Source of the DNA: Planctomycetota bacterium
GTDB taxonomy: Bacteria > Planctomycetota > MHYJ01 > JACQXL01 > JACQZI01
DNA: 64,000 nt
Direction of reading: 5' to 3'
NCBI GenBank assembly: GCA_016207825.1
Contig: JACQZI010000008.1
Location: 255,763 to 319,762, forward strand
Shown here: positions 7,118 to 15,673 of the stretch, piece by piece
Position numbering within the stretch: the first letter of the stretch is position 1
Layout: each line of letters begins with the position of its first letter
The notes under the pieces: model-generated
Databases searched by the model: none
The model's input: the letters and a program-made list of their open reading frames with translations, nothing else
Told to the model about the DNA's origin: nothing
Made by a program: the position numbers and the translations under genes

Positions 7118-8890
7118 ATGCCCAGCAATACAGAAAATCTGCCTGTTTATTGTCTCAATGCCTTTGTCTATTGTACACGTAGGTTTTATTATGAATATGT
7201 TGAAGGCTTGAGTGTCGTTAATGACGCGGTAGCTGATGGCCAGATAAAACACCGCCGGGTAGACGAAGGCGTTGGCAAAACGACCGCCCCGGACGAAGAG
7301 ACACTACAGACCCGCAGTTTCCATCTTTCGTCAGAGAAATACGGCATCACCGGTAAGATAGATGTTTTAGAAGAAAAGGATAGCGAATGTTATCCGGTAG
7401 AATATAAGAAACGAGCCTGTCCCCGTGACCAGAACGACCAGCCTTTTGTCTGGGATAATGATAAGATTCAACTCTGCGCCCAGGCATTACTGCTGGAAAG
7501 CAATAATTATGGGAATATAGCCAAAGGCTATCTTTATTACGTTGGCTCTAAGATACGGGTTGAAGTCGTTTTTGATGATACACTACGGCAGAAGACAATA
7601 GAGACCATTCAATCCGCCCGCGCCTTAGCCGATAGCGATAAAATTCCTGAACCGCTTAAAGATGATAACCGATGTATCCACTGTTCGCTTCTGCCTATCT
7701 GTTTGCCTGAAGAAACCGGCGCGATAAAATTACCACCAGACCCCGCCAAACCCATCAGACGGATTATCCCAGAAAAGTCAGAGGGCTATGTGGCTTATCT
7801 CAACCACCAGGGGGCGCGGGTCACCAAGAAAGGCGAGAATCTGGTTATCCTTGATTCCAAGGGCGAGAAATTGCAGGAACTTCATCTTTATCATCTGGAA
7901 CAGATAGTCGTCTTCGGGAATATTTCTATCAGCACACAGGCATTATCCTGCTTACTGGAAAATAATATCCCCATCGTTTATCTTTCCATCCACGGCAAGT
8001 TTAAGGGCGTAACCACCGGTATTCCGCCTAAGAATATCTCATTAAGAATGGCGCAATATGAGGCGGCGAATAACCAGGCGCTGGCGTTAGCAATCGCCCG
8101 TTCCATCACCGCTACCAAGGTTCATAACCAACGGGTGATGCTGATGAGAAATGCCCAGAATAACACGAAGCAAAGCGGAGTCCCGAATAATATCGGGAGT
8201 GAAGAAGCCAAATATAAACTCCAACATCTTATTTCGGAATGTGTAAATGCACCTGCTTTGGAATCATTGCTCGGATTTGAAGGCACAGCCGCACGGTATT
8301 ATTTTGGCTCGTTCAACGAGATGCTAAAGCGAAGCGACAGTCCCGAAAGATCGGGAATCCAATCGGGATTAAATGGCAATGGTTTTACCTTTTCCTTTGA
8401 GGGCAGGAATAAACGACCGCCGTCTGACCCGGTTAATGCCTTGTTATCTTTTGCATATGCACTATTGGCGAAAGACTGTTTCTCGGCTTGTTTGACCGTT
8501 GGCTTAGACCCGTATTTAGGGTTTTATCACCAGACTAAATATGGCCGTCCGGCATTGGCGCTTGACCTGATGGAAGAATTTCGTCCGATTATTGCCGACT
8601 CGGTTGTCCTGACGCTTATTAATAACAAGATGGTATCCAACAATGATTTCCTGATTAACAACGGAGCGAAGCGGAGTCCCGATAGCCATCGGGGAGGTGC
8701 CTGTTACCTTACAGAATCCGGCAGACGTTCTTTCTTTGAGGCGTATGAAAGACGGAGAAATGATGTGGTAACGCATCCGGTGTTTGGCTACCAAATGTCC
8801 TACGGTCGTGTTCTGGAAACACAGGCTCGTTTACTTGCCAGAGTAATTACCGGCGAAGCACCGGAATATATCGGCTTCAAGGTTAGATAA
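7118..8890 (+). CDS. cas4-cas1: Cas4-Cas1 fusion (spacer acquisition nuclease/integrase)
   Basis: This 590-aa protein joins a Cas4 nuclease to the Cas1 integrase, an arrangement characteristic of type V-B and some type I systems. The Cas4 part (1-215) has GKIDVL (D82), VEYKK (E95, K97), a Q-containing helix, and iron-sulfur cysteines C19, C186, C189 and C195. The Cas1 part (from about 222) has E388 in GFEGT, H471 in GFYHQ, and D483/E486 in DLMEEFRP, so both active sites look intact. The ATG at 7118 is chosen because GGAG lies six bases upstream and Cas4 homologues start near here; a GTG at 7085 is the alternative. Three short segments unlike other Cas1 proteins coincide with palindromic DNA elements and keep the frame. 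Confidence 0.95.
   Translation: MPSNTENLPVYCLNAFVYCTRRFYYEYVEGLSVVNDAVADGQIKHRRVDEGVGKTTAPDEETLQTRSFHLSSEKYGITGKIDVLEEKDSECYPVEYKKRACPRDQNDQPFVWDNDKIQLCAQALLLESNNYGNIAKGYLYYVGSKIRVEVVFDDTLRQKTIETIQSARALADSDKIPEPLKDDNRCIHCSLLPICLPEETGAIKLPPDPAKPIRRIIPEKSEGYVAYLNHQGARVTKKGENLVILDSKGEKLQELHLYHLEQIVVFGNISISTQALSCLLENNIPIVYLSIHGKFKGVTTGIPPKNISLRMAQYEAANNQALALAIARSITATKVHNQRVMLMRNAQNNTKQSGVPNNIGSEEAKYKLQHLISECVNAPALESLLGFEGTAARYYFGSFNEMLKRSDSPERSGIQSGLNGNGFTFSFEGRNKRPPSDPVNALLSFAYALLAKDCFSACLTVGLDPYLGFYHQTKYGRPALALDLMEEFRPIIADSVVLTLINNKMVSNNDFLINNGAKRSPDSHRGGACYLTESGRRSFFEAYERRRNDVVTHPVFGYQMSYGRVLETQARLLARVITGEAPEYIGFKVR
8167..8205 (+). repeat. Palindromic element copy A inside cas1
   Basis: A GCGGAG lead-in is followed by TCCCGA-ATAATA-TCGGGA (8181-8198). 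It encodes a KQSGVPNNIGSE-like insertion in a surface loop of Cas1 without breaking the frame. Confidence 0.7.
8329..8372 (+). repeat. Palindromic element copy B inside cas1
   Basis: An AAGCGAAGCGACAG lead-in is followed by TCCCGA-AAGA-TCGGGA (8341-8356) and a further ATCGGGATT. It encodes an insertion before the conserved 'FSFEGRNKRPPSDPVNALLS' motif of Cas1. Confidence 0.72.
8664..8698 (+). repeat. Palindromic element copy C inside cas1
   Basis: A GGAGCGAAGCGGAG lead-in is followed by TCCCGAT-AGCC-ATCGGGGA (8677-8695). It encodes AKRSPDSHRG between 'DFLINNG' and 'GACYLTESGRR', which are normally nearly adjacent in Cas1. Confidence 0.75.
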
Positions 8891-8892
8891 AT

Positions 8893-8910
8893 CCCCTCTG
8901 ACAAGAGGGG
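8893..8910 (+). promoter_or_regulatory. Hairpin between cas1 and cas2
   Basis: CCCCTC-TGACAA-GAGGGG forms a six-pair GC-rich stem in the 34-bp gap; the G-rich right arm and the following TAGGGG could serve as the cas2 ribosome-binding site. It may tune cas2 translation. Confidence 0.45.
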
Positions 8911-8924
8911 TAGGGGTGTGTAAA

Positions 8925-9206
8925 ATGAATTATTACATTATCGCCTATGACATCGCCGACCCCAAAAGATTAAACCGCATCCATAAAACACTTAAGGATT
9001 ACGGCAACCCTTTACAGTTTAGTATCTTTGAGTGTTACTTGACACGTAAGGATTTAATTATACTACAGGATAAATTAGAGAGAATTATCAATAACGCCGA
9101 AGACCGGATTATTGTTCTTGCTTTATGCCCGCCCTGCAAAGACCGGATAACGATTATCGGCAAACAGGAAATGCAGGAGCAACCAAATGGGGCAGTAGTA
9201 GTATAA
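8925..9206 (+). CDS. cas2: Cas2 (spacer acquisition)
   Basis: A 93-aa protein with the Cas2 ferredoxin-like pattern: 'YYIIAYDIADPKRLNRIHKTL' at the N-terminus, 'YGNPLQFSIFECYL' in the middle and the 'DRIIVLALCPPC' strand. Cas2 dimers bridge Cas1 dimers in the integration complex. The ATG at 8925 gives the standard MNYYIIAYD start; a GTG at 8916 would add three residues. The last ten residues (EQPNGAVVV) look like a short tail. It is the last gene of the cas set, on the same strand as cas4-cas1. Confidence 0.95.
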   Translation: MNYYIIAYDIADPKRLNRIHKTLKDYGNPLQFSIFECYLTRKDLIILQDKLERIINNAEDRIIVLALCPPCKDRITIIGKQEMQEQPNGAVVV

Positions 9207-9224
9207 ACTATGCACAGAATTAAC

Positions 9225-9917
9225 TTACTTCCTCGTCACCAATATATCCAAATACAACCCGGCCTGCTCCTTGATATACTTATAATCAATATGGCATTCG
9301 CCGCCGGTTTCGAAGTCATTCAGGTTAAGCGATTTATCAACGTACCCGGCGACCATCTCATTAGTTGTATCGTTTTCTTCCTTGATAATCGCCGTATCAT
9401 ATCCGCTTGCCACGATATTGGCGCCTGCCTGAATGAGGCGCTGGTTTATCGCCGCCTTGAAACTTCCTTTCAATGCTACCTTGGTAATCAATATGGGCAT
9501 GCCGTTAACCTGCTCATCACCGGAAAGCAACCCCTCGGCGATATTATCCTTGGTGAGCCAGAGTGCCGTTAGGGGAGCGACACCGAGCCCGTCCACTTTA
9601 GTGCCGGTAAATGGCAATACTCTGGCAAGCACCCCGCGCGAGTAATTCTCCTTGGCGTGCTCCACGGCTTCCTTGAAACGCTTTGCCGGGATGCCGTCCA
9701 CCGTCTCGTAAGCCTTTTCAAGATTATTCTTGCCGACCACCTGGCTTTGGTATCTGATTTCATCAGGAATTTTCTTCAAGAGCTTGGCGTTGGTCCGGAC
9801 GGCATTGATGTGGAATCCGTCGCGCCATTTCTCTCCCAAATCCTTAAAGGGCTCGGTATACACGGGGACGGCCTTGGTCATGTGCAGTAAGAGCTTCTCA
9901 TCGCTTTTCTTAGGCAT
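9225..9917 (-). CDS. Unknown protein of a duplicated family, internally shortened copy
   Basis: This 230-aa protein has no recognised domain. It is nearly identical to the broken gene at 62837-63573 but lacks 40 residues present there between 'QVVG' and 'KNNLEKAYE', an in-frame 120-bp loss. Conversely it keeps a 'DGLGVAPLTALWLTKDN' segment lost from the other copy. The full-length family protein would be about 270 aa. There is no signal peptide or membrane segment. A good ribosome-binding site (AAAGGAG, six bases from ATG) fixes the start. The upstream 583 bp is non-coding and is also conserved in the other copy. Confidence 0.8.
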   Translation of the reverse strand: MPKKSDEKLLLHMTKAVPVYTEPFKDLGEKWRDGFHINAVRTNAKLLKKIPDEIRYQSQVVGKNNLEKAYETVDGIPAKRFKEAVEHAKENYSRGVLARVLPFTGTKVDGLGVAPLTALWLTKDNIAEGLLSGDEQVNGMPILITKVALKGSFKAAINQRLIQAGANIVASGYDTAIIKEENDTTNEMVAGYVDKSLNLNDFETGGECHIDYKYIKEQAGLYLDILVTRK

Positions 9918-10500
9918 AAATACTCCTTTCCGCAGATAAGCAATATCAATCTGACTAAGCAGTTGTTAATTGCTCACTGTTTACTTGTTACTTTTCACTA
10001 ATGGGGGAGTGGTCTTAACCAATCCCTATCTTTCTATCTGGTAAGCTATCAGATTATGCGAAGATAGTCAAGAATATTCATCACAAAGGGCATATCCGGC
10101 TATTGTAGTAGGTGGACATGTAGACAGTGCTGATAGGCCATGGTAATATTGACGGTTAGGCATAGTTATAAATACGGTATGTCATGGTATAATTATCCGT
10201 ATAATATATAGACATAGCTAATAGGATATAAACATATTGTCTGTATGCTACAATAATAATGACTATGGGTGATATATATGATGATACATGGATTTATAAT
10301 ACAATACTATAGGTCAATATAATATAGTTACAGGGGCATAATAGTATAGTGTGGGGGGGAGGGGGGCCATGCCCCCCTATGGTAGTATATATAGTAGACT
10401 AGTTGAAGTGGTTACACTACCTGTTGTATGAACCATATCGGGGTTTATGGAGTTATAGGGTTAGTAGGGTTTGGAGAGTCTATCGAGCCTATGAAGGTTA
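9225..10500 (-). repeat. Long inverted repeat, copy 1
   Basis: The unknown gene and its upstream region are repeated in opposite orientation at about 62250-63573. From the gene start outward, the unit contains a long AT-rich TA-repeat-like stretch, a G-tract hairpin near 10350-10380 (GGGGGG-CCATG-CCCCCC-like), a degenerate 9-bp-period tract, and a short pseudopilin-like reading frame at its edge. The non-coding portion is 583 bp in both copies, with scattered point differences. I see no gene in 9918-10497. Confidence 0.85.
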
Positions 10501-10620
10501 TTGGATGGGTGAGATGACGATATCTTTAGCCTGGTCTCCGTTATTATCCACCATATTCTCACCAAGACTATAGAGCCAGAGCGTGCCTTTATCATCCACC
10601 TTATGTATAAAGGGATAACA
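10498..10620 (-). pseudogene. Pseudopilin-like C-terminal tail A
   Basis: An open frame with no start codon encodes 'VDDKGTLWLYSLGENMVDNN' followed by GDQAKDIVISPIQ and a stop. The 'YSLG...DNNGD..DI' pattern is that of the C-terminus of GspG-type pseudopilins and related planctomycete proteins. Only the tail survives. Related tails occur at 12619, 13957 and about 62120. Confidence 0.5.
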
Positions 10621-10637
10621 GGGAATAGTATGGACGG

Positions 10638-12529
10638 TTAGCGTTGTTCCTGTAGGCAGATTTCGCAATCGCGAATTAAATCTTCCATCTGTTTCTTCAT
10701 GGCATGGCCCGGCGCTATTTTAATCAGTTTTTTAGCGTCTTCCATTGCTTTTTGGTAATCTTTTAGTGCCACATAAACATTAGCCCGGTTATAATAATTA
10801 TCCGGGTCTGCCGGGTTTAATTCTAATGCCTTGGAGAAATTTTCCATTGATTTAGCATAGTTGCCTTTTGCGTAATAACAAATGCCATTCAAGGAATAAG
10901 AACCCGAGTCCGCCGGGTTTAATGAAATGGCTTTTTCAAAATTCTTAATTCCCTCGTCCCAGTTTCTCAAATTGGTATACGCATAACCGATAAAATAATA
11001 ATACGTTGGGTATTCCGGGTCGGTTTTTGAGGCGTCTGAGGCGATTTGCAGTTGTTTTTGAGGGTCACCCGCGGCTTGCGTTATCAGCTCTTTTATTTTT
11101 TTCCTTTGTTCATTCAGCGCCTGCAGGCGTCTGGCTTCCTCTTCCTTTAGGCGTTTTTCATCTTCCAAACGCTTATTTTCCGCTTCCGCTTTATCGGTTT
11201 TTTCCTTTATTGCCTTGGCGCATTTATCCCGCAGGGCAATAACTGAATCATCGTCCGGTGCGAGCGCAAGCAGGCTGGCACATTCGGTCTTGGCTTCCTC
11301 GAATTTCCCTTCTTCGTAGTAATCCAGGGCGTTTTGGCGGTGCCGGGCAATACGGAGTGCGGTTTCGTTTGATGATATAACAGAGTTTACCGTAAAAACA
11401 GCCAGCGTAATGGCTATCGCCACCGCGGACGCCGATAATGCTTTATGCTTCATTATAACGCGGTATAATTTGGCAAGCGGTCCGACCGGTCGGGCGGAAA
11501 TGCTTTTCCCGTTTAAATAGTTTTTAATATCGCCGGCCAGTGCGCCGGCAGTTTGGTAACGGTCTTTCCTTTCTTTTTCCAGTGCTTTCAGGCAGATGGT
11601 TTCGATATCTTTAGGCAATCCTCGGACAAGGCTGCTCGGTGGTGCAGGAGCTTTGCGTATCACTTTTTCCAGTATCTGGTATAATTCCTTGCCTCGGAAC
11701 GGAGAATGTCCGGTTATGGCATGGTAAAGGGTGGCGCCTAAAGAGAAGACATCGCTCCTGGCATCTATGTTTTTCTTTTCACCCCGCGCCTGTTCAGGCG
11801 ACATGTAATCGGGCGTACCCAGTATCGTCCCGCTTAAGGTAAGCGAATGTTCGATTCCATCCACATCCTTTGCCAGCCCGAAATCCGTTAAATACGCCTT
11901 GAGTTTATCCTGAGCCTGGTCGAAGGATTTATCTATCAGGATATTAGATGGCTTAATATCGCGGTGGATGATTCCCTGGCTGTGGGCGTAATCCAGCGCC
12001 GAGGCAATGCTGGAGATGATTTCGGCAATCCGGCGTACCGGTAGTTTTTTATCCTTACTGTGGATGCAATCCTCAAGTGAAGGGCCTTCGATATATTCCA
12101 TGGTGAAATAATGGTATTTGTCCACTGTGCCGACTTCATAGACCTGGATGATATTGGGGTGTTTTAGCTTGGCAGAGGCGCGCGCCTCGCGCATGAAGCG
12201 TTCGACGGCGTCCTTGCTTTTAAGGACATTATTTTCAAGGCGACCTGCCTGTTTAAGCCCGGGTCGAGCGCCAGGTAGACCACACCCATACCGCCCTGTC
12301 CCAATTTTTTTGTCAGCTGATATTTACCGAAAAACTTGGCCGAGACCTGCGGGGCAGTGTATTCTTTTTTTAGCTCCTCCAGCCACGGTTTTACCCAGCG
12401 GTGTACTGCCAGCCGGCTGATTTTTTCCGGGTGGCGGCTGCGGAACTGGGTGACCTCCGCGCTCGCCCACCAGGCATTAAAATCCACCATCGATTTAAAC
12501 TCCCTGATTTTAAGCTTGGTTTTTTCCAT
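10638..12529 (-). pseudogene. Ser/Thr protein kinase with TPRs, split by a -1 frameshift
   Basis: A paralogue of the kinase at 1564. The N-terminal 121 residues (from the ATG at 12529; '[13 protein letters not shown]', Gly loop [17 protein letters not shown]) run out of frame near 12205. The rest (HRDIKPSNIL, DFGLAKD, MSPEQARGE, a membrane segment, a Glu/Lys-rich coiled coil, three TPRs) follows in another frame. Adding one A to the AAAA run after 'ATGTCCTT' would restore '[13 protein letters not shown]', matching the intact paralogue, so this is one lost base: a sequencing error or a recent mutation. A further DNA insertion encoding SFDQAQD lies after 'NILIDK'. Confidence 0.85.
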
Positions 12530-12535
12530 GTGTAA

Positions 12536-12564
12536 ATAATACAAATATTGCTTTATTTTATCAA
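12536..12564 (-). promoter_or_regulatory. Sigma-70 promoter of second kinase, leaderless type
   Basis: On the minus strand TTGATA (12559-12564), a 17-bp spacer and TATTAT (12536-12541) stand six bases from the ATG at 12529. Confidence 0.7.
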
Positions 12565-12618
12565 GTAATAATGCAGCACTGTGAGGTTATGGGGCATGTG
12601 GCTATGATATTTGAATGG

Positions 12619-12690
12619 TTATTTCATGGGGGAGAGAAGGATATCATCCTTCTGGTCGCCGTTATTCCCTATCAGGTCTTCGCCTTGCCC
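12619..12690 (-). pseudogene. Pseudopilin-like C-terminal tail B
   Basis: A short start-less frame reads 'GEDLIGNNGDQKDDILLSPM', then K and stop, in the 172-bp gap between the kinase promoter and the gene at 12718. It is the same tail family as at 10498 and 13957. Confidence 0.4.
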
Positions 12691-12717
12691 CCGATTTAAT
12701 ATACAGGCGGAGGTGGA

Positions 12718-13815
12718 TTATTGGCTTTCTGAGGATGCTTTTCCCAGTTTGCATATCCAAAGGGCGCCTTCTTTTACCACGTAAAACAATTCGTATCTTC
12801 CCAGCGCATCCTTTAAGGATTCTTTTAAGGGTTTATCTGCAATGGAAAAGCTTTTTATGGTAGCCGCATCAACAGTTTCCATGGTTTCCACTTCGCAATA
12901 AATCATTATATCATACTTGTCAACCAGGTAGTTTATTAAATCAGTCATAGTATGGGCCTTATCAATAATGATATTTTCTTTGGCTGTTTCAAGGACATTA
13001 AGTATTTTCTTTTCTGATTTATATTCGTCTTCTATCAATCCCACGATTGCCTGAGTTTTGTATGCCAGTTCGTAAATATTGGTATTGGCATAAGCGCTTT
13101 CGGCAACTTCCTCAATAGTTGTGATGTATACCGCATCATTTTTCACTACATATGACCAGCCCATTGTTTTGAGGATGTCTCGTAAAGCTGATTTTATTGG
13201 AATTTTTGCGGGACAATAGTATATCGGCAAGCACTGCTCAAGGTTGAATTTCTCATTAACATTGAATTTAACCTTGGGCTTATTCTCCGAAACAGGTAAC
13301 GATTTTTCGATATATTCAACCAACTGTTTTAAGGTAATTTCTTCAGAAAACTGAAAATCTATCCGGCAGTTTAAGGCGTCAATAACCGGCTGCGGCGGCA
13401 AAGAAAATCTATCCCGGATTTGCCTGGCACGGGTTTTTACCTCCGGGTCATCGTTTTGGGTCGCTGAGTAAATAGCCTGGCCGAGATTATCCAGCCTGGA
13501 TTTGATATCGGCTAATTCTTTTTCTTTTTCGCTGACCTTCTCGCTGATATTATTATAGTTTGTTTTCTCTGCTCTTAAAACATCTGTTTCTTCCTTTAAT
13601 TTACGCAACCCTGATAATATTTGGGCAGCGATTTCATTTAATTTCTGGCTTGCCTCATCCCGTGTTTCCCAGTCTTCATCCCCCAATTGCTTGATAAGTT
13701 CGGTGATTTTAGCGTAATCAAGTTTAGTGTCCGCTGGTTTAGAATCTTCTGCGCGGACTAAAAACGCCAAGAGGCTTGCCATAATCATGCCTATCAGCCA
13801 TATCTGCTTTTTCAT
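12718..13815 (-). CDS. Exported LGD-motif protein with two secretin-N-like (STN) domains
   Basis: This 365-aa protein has a signal peptide (MKKQIWLIGMIMASLLAFLV, RAED), then the LGD motif 'LIKQLGDEDWETRDEASQKL', a coiled coil (about 70-120), and two beta-alpha domains of the short-secretin/TonB type: 'IPIKSALRDILKTMGWSYVV' and 'KPLKESLKDALGRYELFYVV' are the equivalent helices. Such domains bind partners in the periplasm. A good ribosome-binding site (AAGGAG) and a sigma-70 promoter precede it. The leader peptide and promoter are nearly copies of those of the gene at 15674-17206, pointing to duplication. Function unknown. Confidence 0.8.
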   Translation of the reverse strand: MKKQIWLIGMIMASLLAFLVRAEDSKPADTKLDYAKITELIKQLGDEDWETRDEASQKLNEIAAQILSGLRKLKEETDVLRAEKTNYNNISEKVSEKEKELADIKSRLDNLGQAIYSATQNDDPEVKTRARQIRDRFSLPPQPVIDALNCRIDFQFSEEITLKQLVEYIEKSLPVSENKPKVKFNVNEKFNLEQCLPIYYCPAKIPIKSALRDILKTMGWSYVVKNDAVYITTIEEVAESAYANTNIYELAYKTQAIVGLIEDEYKSEKKILNVLETAKENIIIDKAHTMTDLINYLVDKYDIMIYCEVETMETVDAATIKSFSIADKPLKESLKDALGRYELFYVVKEGALWICKLGKASSESQ

Positions 13816-13850
13816 GTGTTTCTCCTTTTATTCGTGCACTTCCGTTGATG

Positions 13851-13878
13851 AGTATACTATTTAATGGCGGCATGTCAA
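13851..13878 (-). promoter_or_regulatory. Sigma-70 promoter, duplicated copy 1
   Basis: TTGACA (13873-13878) and TATACT (13851-13856) with a 16-bp spacer. The 60-100 bp around it are almost identical to the region before 17206. Confidence 0.75.
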
Positions 13879-13886
13879 GGGTAAAT

Positions 13887-13945
13887 CTAGAGTTTATAGG
13901 GTTCGCGGAGTCCATGGAGTCTGAAGAATTTGTGGAGTCAATACG
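13887..13945. repeat. Degenerate 9-bp tandem tract
   Basis: On the minus strand the sequence repeats GACTCCNNN/AACYCTNNN with a 9-bp period for about six units. Similar tracts lie at 10440-10500, 17281-17340 and 62257-62320, in two cases next to a pseudopilin-like tail. Confidence 0.55.
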
Positions 13946-13956
13946 GGGACCAATGG

Positions 13957-14080
13957 TTATTTAAGCGGGGAAATGAGGATGCCATCTTTCGGGTCGCCGT
14001 TATTATCTATCTGGTCATCGCCAAGGCTATAGAACTGGAGTATGCCTTTATCATCCACCGAATTTCTGGGCGGTGTGGAG
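13957..14080 (-). pseudogene. Pseudopilin-like C-terminal tail C
   Basis: A start-less frame encodes 'VDDKGILQFYSLGDDQIDNN', then GDPKDGILISPLK and stop. DNA upstream of it (TAATTAACTGATAG near 14088) is shared with the tail at about 62080-62256, so the dispersed unit is longer than the coding tail. It fills most of the 328-bp gap between 13815 and 14144. Confidence 0.5.
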
Positions 14081-14143
14081 ACTATCAGTTAATTAGTGAT
14101 TAGTGAATTAGCAGGGGAATCAGCCTTTTTCTAATCAACTAAT

Positions 14144-15646
14144 TCACTTCTTATCTTCTTTTGGCGCAAAGAGTTTGGAAAGTTCTTCGGGAAATGACGG
14201 GGAAAAATCAGCATAACTGCTCAGCGTAGTCAAAAACTTCTTGTTTCTGCCTAAGATATCATAAATTCCTACCGAATATATGCCGGATGGCTTCTCATCT
14301 TTAGGTGCGTAACCGAGAAGCAGAAACCATTTGTTATCAGGGCTCCACTTTAACTTCGGGATTCTCATCGGGTTTTTATCATGTCCATAATCATTGAGAA
14401 CCGTAACTTTTTGGGTATTCTTGTCGTTGATATCGCTGGTGAAAAGAGACATCGCCGCTTTATCAACAAGCCAAAATGCTATTTTTTGGCCGTCCGAGCT
14501 CCAGCAAGGTTCGCCTTCGTAAATATTTTCATCATCTTTGGCATCAGTAAGTTTTTTGAGATTCTGGCCATTTGAGTCAATGAGATAAATCCGCCGGAAG
14601 CCTTCTTTATTCCTGAAAGCAAAGGCAATCTTTTTATTGTTCGGGCTCCAGTTAATTGTATTCAAACTCCATAACAGTTCGCCTAATTCATCATTCTCAT
14701 CCTGGAAAGAGATATCATTAGTCAATCTGACCTGATTTTTTCCGTCCGAGTCCATTATATGAAGCTCAGGCATTTCTTTAATATAGGAAACAAAAGCAAT
14801 CTTTTTACCGTCTGGGCTCCAGGACGGGCTGACATTCTGACGTCTATTTTTAGTAAGCTGGGTGAGGTTTTCCCCATCCGCATCAACCGTAAAAAGCTCG
14901 TATTTTTCAGTTGTTTTGTCCTGAGCGTCTTTATTTGAAAGGAATAAAATCTTCTTGCCGTCCGGGCTCCAGCGAGGATTCAGGTTGTATCCGCCATTAT
15001 TAGTTAATTGCTTTCGGCCAGTTCCTTCTCTGCTAATAATGAATATTTCACATTCATTGTTTGTATTCATATTAAAAGCAATCCTTTTACCGTCCGGGCT
15101 CCATTCGGGGTTCCCGGTCATTAGCATATAACCGCCTCCAGCTGCCGGAATGGTGTCGTGGAATATAAGTAATCGTTTGTTCTCACCGTTGTAATCCGCT
15201 ACATAAAGCTCCTGTTTGGCGCTTTTTCCTGTCATCGCCGCCCATTCTACATAAACTATTTCATTGCGAAGTAGTTTTCGAAGGATGCCGTTAATGTGTA
15301 TAGCACGAGTTTTTATTTCGAGGTCAATGCTTTTGGATGCTTCGTTCAGGGATTCGGCAAGATGCTTTATTTCTGCCAAAAGCTTTGCCAGCTCCTTATC
15401 ATTCTCTTTACTTTTAGCCTCATTCCTAACCTTTTTATACTGCTCAAATAATTTACCGCCGTATTCAATTAAATCATTCTGCGCCTTATCCCGCGTTTCC
15501 CAGTTGTCATCGCCTAACTGCTTAATCAACCCGTTTATTTTAGCGTCATCTGGTTTGGTATTCGTTTGTTTGGCGTCTTCGGCGCGAACCAACCAGACCA
15601 AAAGGCTTGCCAGTATCATGCTTACGAGACATATTCGCCTTTTCAT
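14144..15646 (-). CDS. Exported TolB-like (PD40) beta-propeller with LGD motif
   Basis: This 500-aa protein has a signal peptide (MKRRICLVSMILASLLVWLV), 'AEDAKQTNTKPDDAKINGLI', the LGD motif (LGDDNWETRDKAQNDL), a helical linker, then a six-blade-type propeller with repeated 'SPDGKRIAF / WSPDGKKI' blades and interleaved 'DADGENLTQLT' strands, typical of PD40/TolB repeats. It probably acts in the periplasm as a binding platform. It lies 27 bp behind the gene at 15674-17206 and is probably co-transcribed from the promoter at 17242. Its first 45 residues almost match that neighbour's. The gene at 17475 is a divergent relative. Confidence 0.88.
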   Translation of the reverse strand: MKRRICLVSMILASLLVWLVRAEDAKQTNTKPDDAKINGLIKQLGDDNWETRDKAQNDLIEYGGKLFEQYKKVRNEAKSKENDKELAKLLAEIKHLAESLNEASKSIDLEIKTRAIHINGILRKLLRNEIVYVEWAAMTGKSAKQELYVADYNGENKRLLIFHDTIPAAGGGYMLMTGNPEWSPDGKRIAFNMNTNNECEIFIISREGTGRKQLTNNGGYNLNPRWSPDGKKILFLSNKDAQDKTTEKYELFTVDADGENLTQLTKNRRQNVSPSWSPDGKKIAFVSYIKEMPELHIMDSDGKNQVRLTNDISFQDENDELGELLWSLNTINWSPNNKKIAFAFRNKEGFRRIYLIDSNGQNLKKLTDAKDDENIYEGEPCWSSDGQKIAFWLVDKAAMSLFTSDINDKNTQKVTVLNDYGHDKNPMRIPKLKWSPDNKWFLLLGYAPKDEKPSGIYSVGIYDILGRNKKFLTTLSSYADFSPSFPEELSKLFAPKEDKK

Positions 15647-15673
15647 GTATTTCTCTCTCTTAATAATAGCAGG

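Noticed and set aside
9210-9572. Plus-strand 120-codon frame opposite the duplicated unknown gene
   Set aside because: The minus-strand gene is conserved in a second copy with its ribosome-binding site; the plus frame is its antisense shadow.
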